Assembly: GCA_003241485.1 (NCBI GenBank)
Contig: QFQD01000045.1
Span: 1-27,111 of the forward strand
Length of the DNA: 27,111 nt
Direction of reading: 5' to 3'
Origin: Ancylobacter novellus
GTDB lineage: Bacteria; Pseudomonadota; Alphaproteobacteria; Rhizobiales; Xanthobacteraceae
The translations under genes were made by a program, and so were the position numbers. Below are positions 26,786 through 27,111 of this stretch, piece after piece. The notes below the pieces were generated by a model, which worked only from the letters and a program-made list of their open reading frames with translations, was not told where the DNA came from and searched no databases. Numbering within the stretch: position 1 is the first letter of the stretch; every line of letters begins with the position of its first letter.

Positions 26786-26902
26786 ATCGAAGTCGGCTGG
26801 ATAGACACAGAGAGCCTGCACCGCAAGCGATTAAGCGCGGCTTTCCAGATGATTCGATGACGGTTGCAGCCGCAGCGCCGTGCTCGGCGCGCGGGCCTGC
26901 CG

Positions 26903-26927
26903 GGAACCTCCGCGCTGTCCCGACGTT
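26903..26927 (+). promoter_or_regulatory. EcfG-type (general stress response) promoter candidate
   Basis: GGAAC (26903-26907) and CGTT (26924-26927) are separated by exactly 16 bp. This is the published consensus for promoters read by the alphaproteobacterial stress sigma factor EcfG. It lies 41 bp before the start codon of the downstream secreted-protein gene, a fitting distance. Confidence 0.65.
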
Positions 26928-26968
26928 TATTTGCCGAAGCGCCGAGCGGCGCGAAAGGAGTGCAAACG

Positions 26969-27111
26969 ATGACGAACACGACCTTGAACAAGTCCGGCGT
27001 CGGCAAGCTCGCGGCTATCGGCGTCATGGCGGCGATGACCGCCTTCACCGCTCTTCCCGCTTCCGCTGCACCTCTTGGCGGCGCAGGCATGGCCGATACC
27101 GTCAAGGCGAG
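26969..27111 (+). CDS. Secreted or envelope protein, N-terminus only (cut by window edge)
   Basis: Only 47 codons are visible. ATG 26969 has an excellent AAAGGAG 8 bp upstream (26954-26960). The product starts with a polar, basic segment (MTNTTLNKSGVGK), then a hydrophobic Ala-rich stretch (LAAIGVMAAMTAFTALP) and a signal-peptidase-like PASA-A site near residue 35. The mature part begins APLGGAGMADTVKA. It is therefore a Sec-exported small protein or longer envelope protein; the function cannot be told. It diverges from pyrB across 183 bp and sits behind an EcfG-like promoter, suggesting stress induction. Confidence 0.8.
   Translation, partial: MTNTTLNKSGVGKLAAIGVMAAMTAFTALPASAAPLGGAGMADTVKA

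Overview
The window is a GC-rich, gene-dense piece of an alphaproteobacterial chromosome. DivK, an EipB-type envelope protein, DUF3572, DUF983, the ClpS-ClpA pair, a phasin and a pyrB-pyrC-plsY-dprA-topA-rnr backbone together point to the Hyphomicrobiales (Rhizobiales), possibly a Xanthobacteraceae-like genus. That placement is inference from protein recall, not a search. I see no tRNA or rRNA gene, insertion sequence, phage gene, CRISPR array or defence island. This is mostly housekeeping chromosome, and I did not find a clear undescribed multi-gene system.

Layout, left to right. 1-1137 (-): a D-Ala-D-Ala carboxypeptidase cut by the left edge. 1515-1853 (+): a small phasin with its own promoter and terminator. 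2137-4975 (+): clpS-clpA, the N-degron proteolysis adaptor and unfoldase, closed by a strong terminator. 5153-6240 (+): azlC-azlD amino-acid exporter pair with a 4-bp overlap. 6245-9294 (-): HIT protein, FemAB/GNAT-like protein, glycerophosphodiester phosphodiesterase and RidA. 9446-10264 (+): EipB-like periplasmic protein, whose 3' end overlaps that of dinB. 10221-11928 (-): dinB and DUF3572. 12045-12416 (+): divK. 12692-17879 (-): rpmG, an MFS transporter, a NUDIX hydrolase, DUF983 and RNase R. 18052-19533 (+): a DHA2 drug-efflux-type transporter lying against the surrounding strand. 19594-22254 (-): topA. 22507-22737 (+): a small unknown protein behind an AT-rich patch. 22749-26785 (-): dprA, plsY, a pyrC-like gene and pyrB in a tight cluster. 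26969-end (+): the start of a secreted protein behind an EcfG-like promoter.

Functional themes are DNA topology, repair and uptake (topA, dprA, dinB), RNA and protein turnover (rnr, clpSA), cell-cycle signalling (divK), envelope (carboxypeptidase, eipB, plsY) and pyrimidine synthesis (pyrB with a probably non-catalytic dihydroorotase homologue). The points most worth a second look are the GGAAC-N16-CGTT promoter at the right edge, the loss of metal ligands in the PyrC homologue, the absence of pleD beside divK, the efflux gene between topA and rnr, the small ORF at 22507, and a 15-bp tandem duplication that forms the eipB stop codon inside the overlap with dinB.
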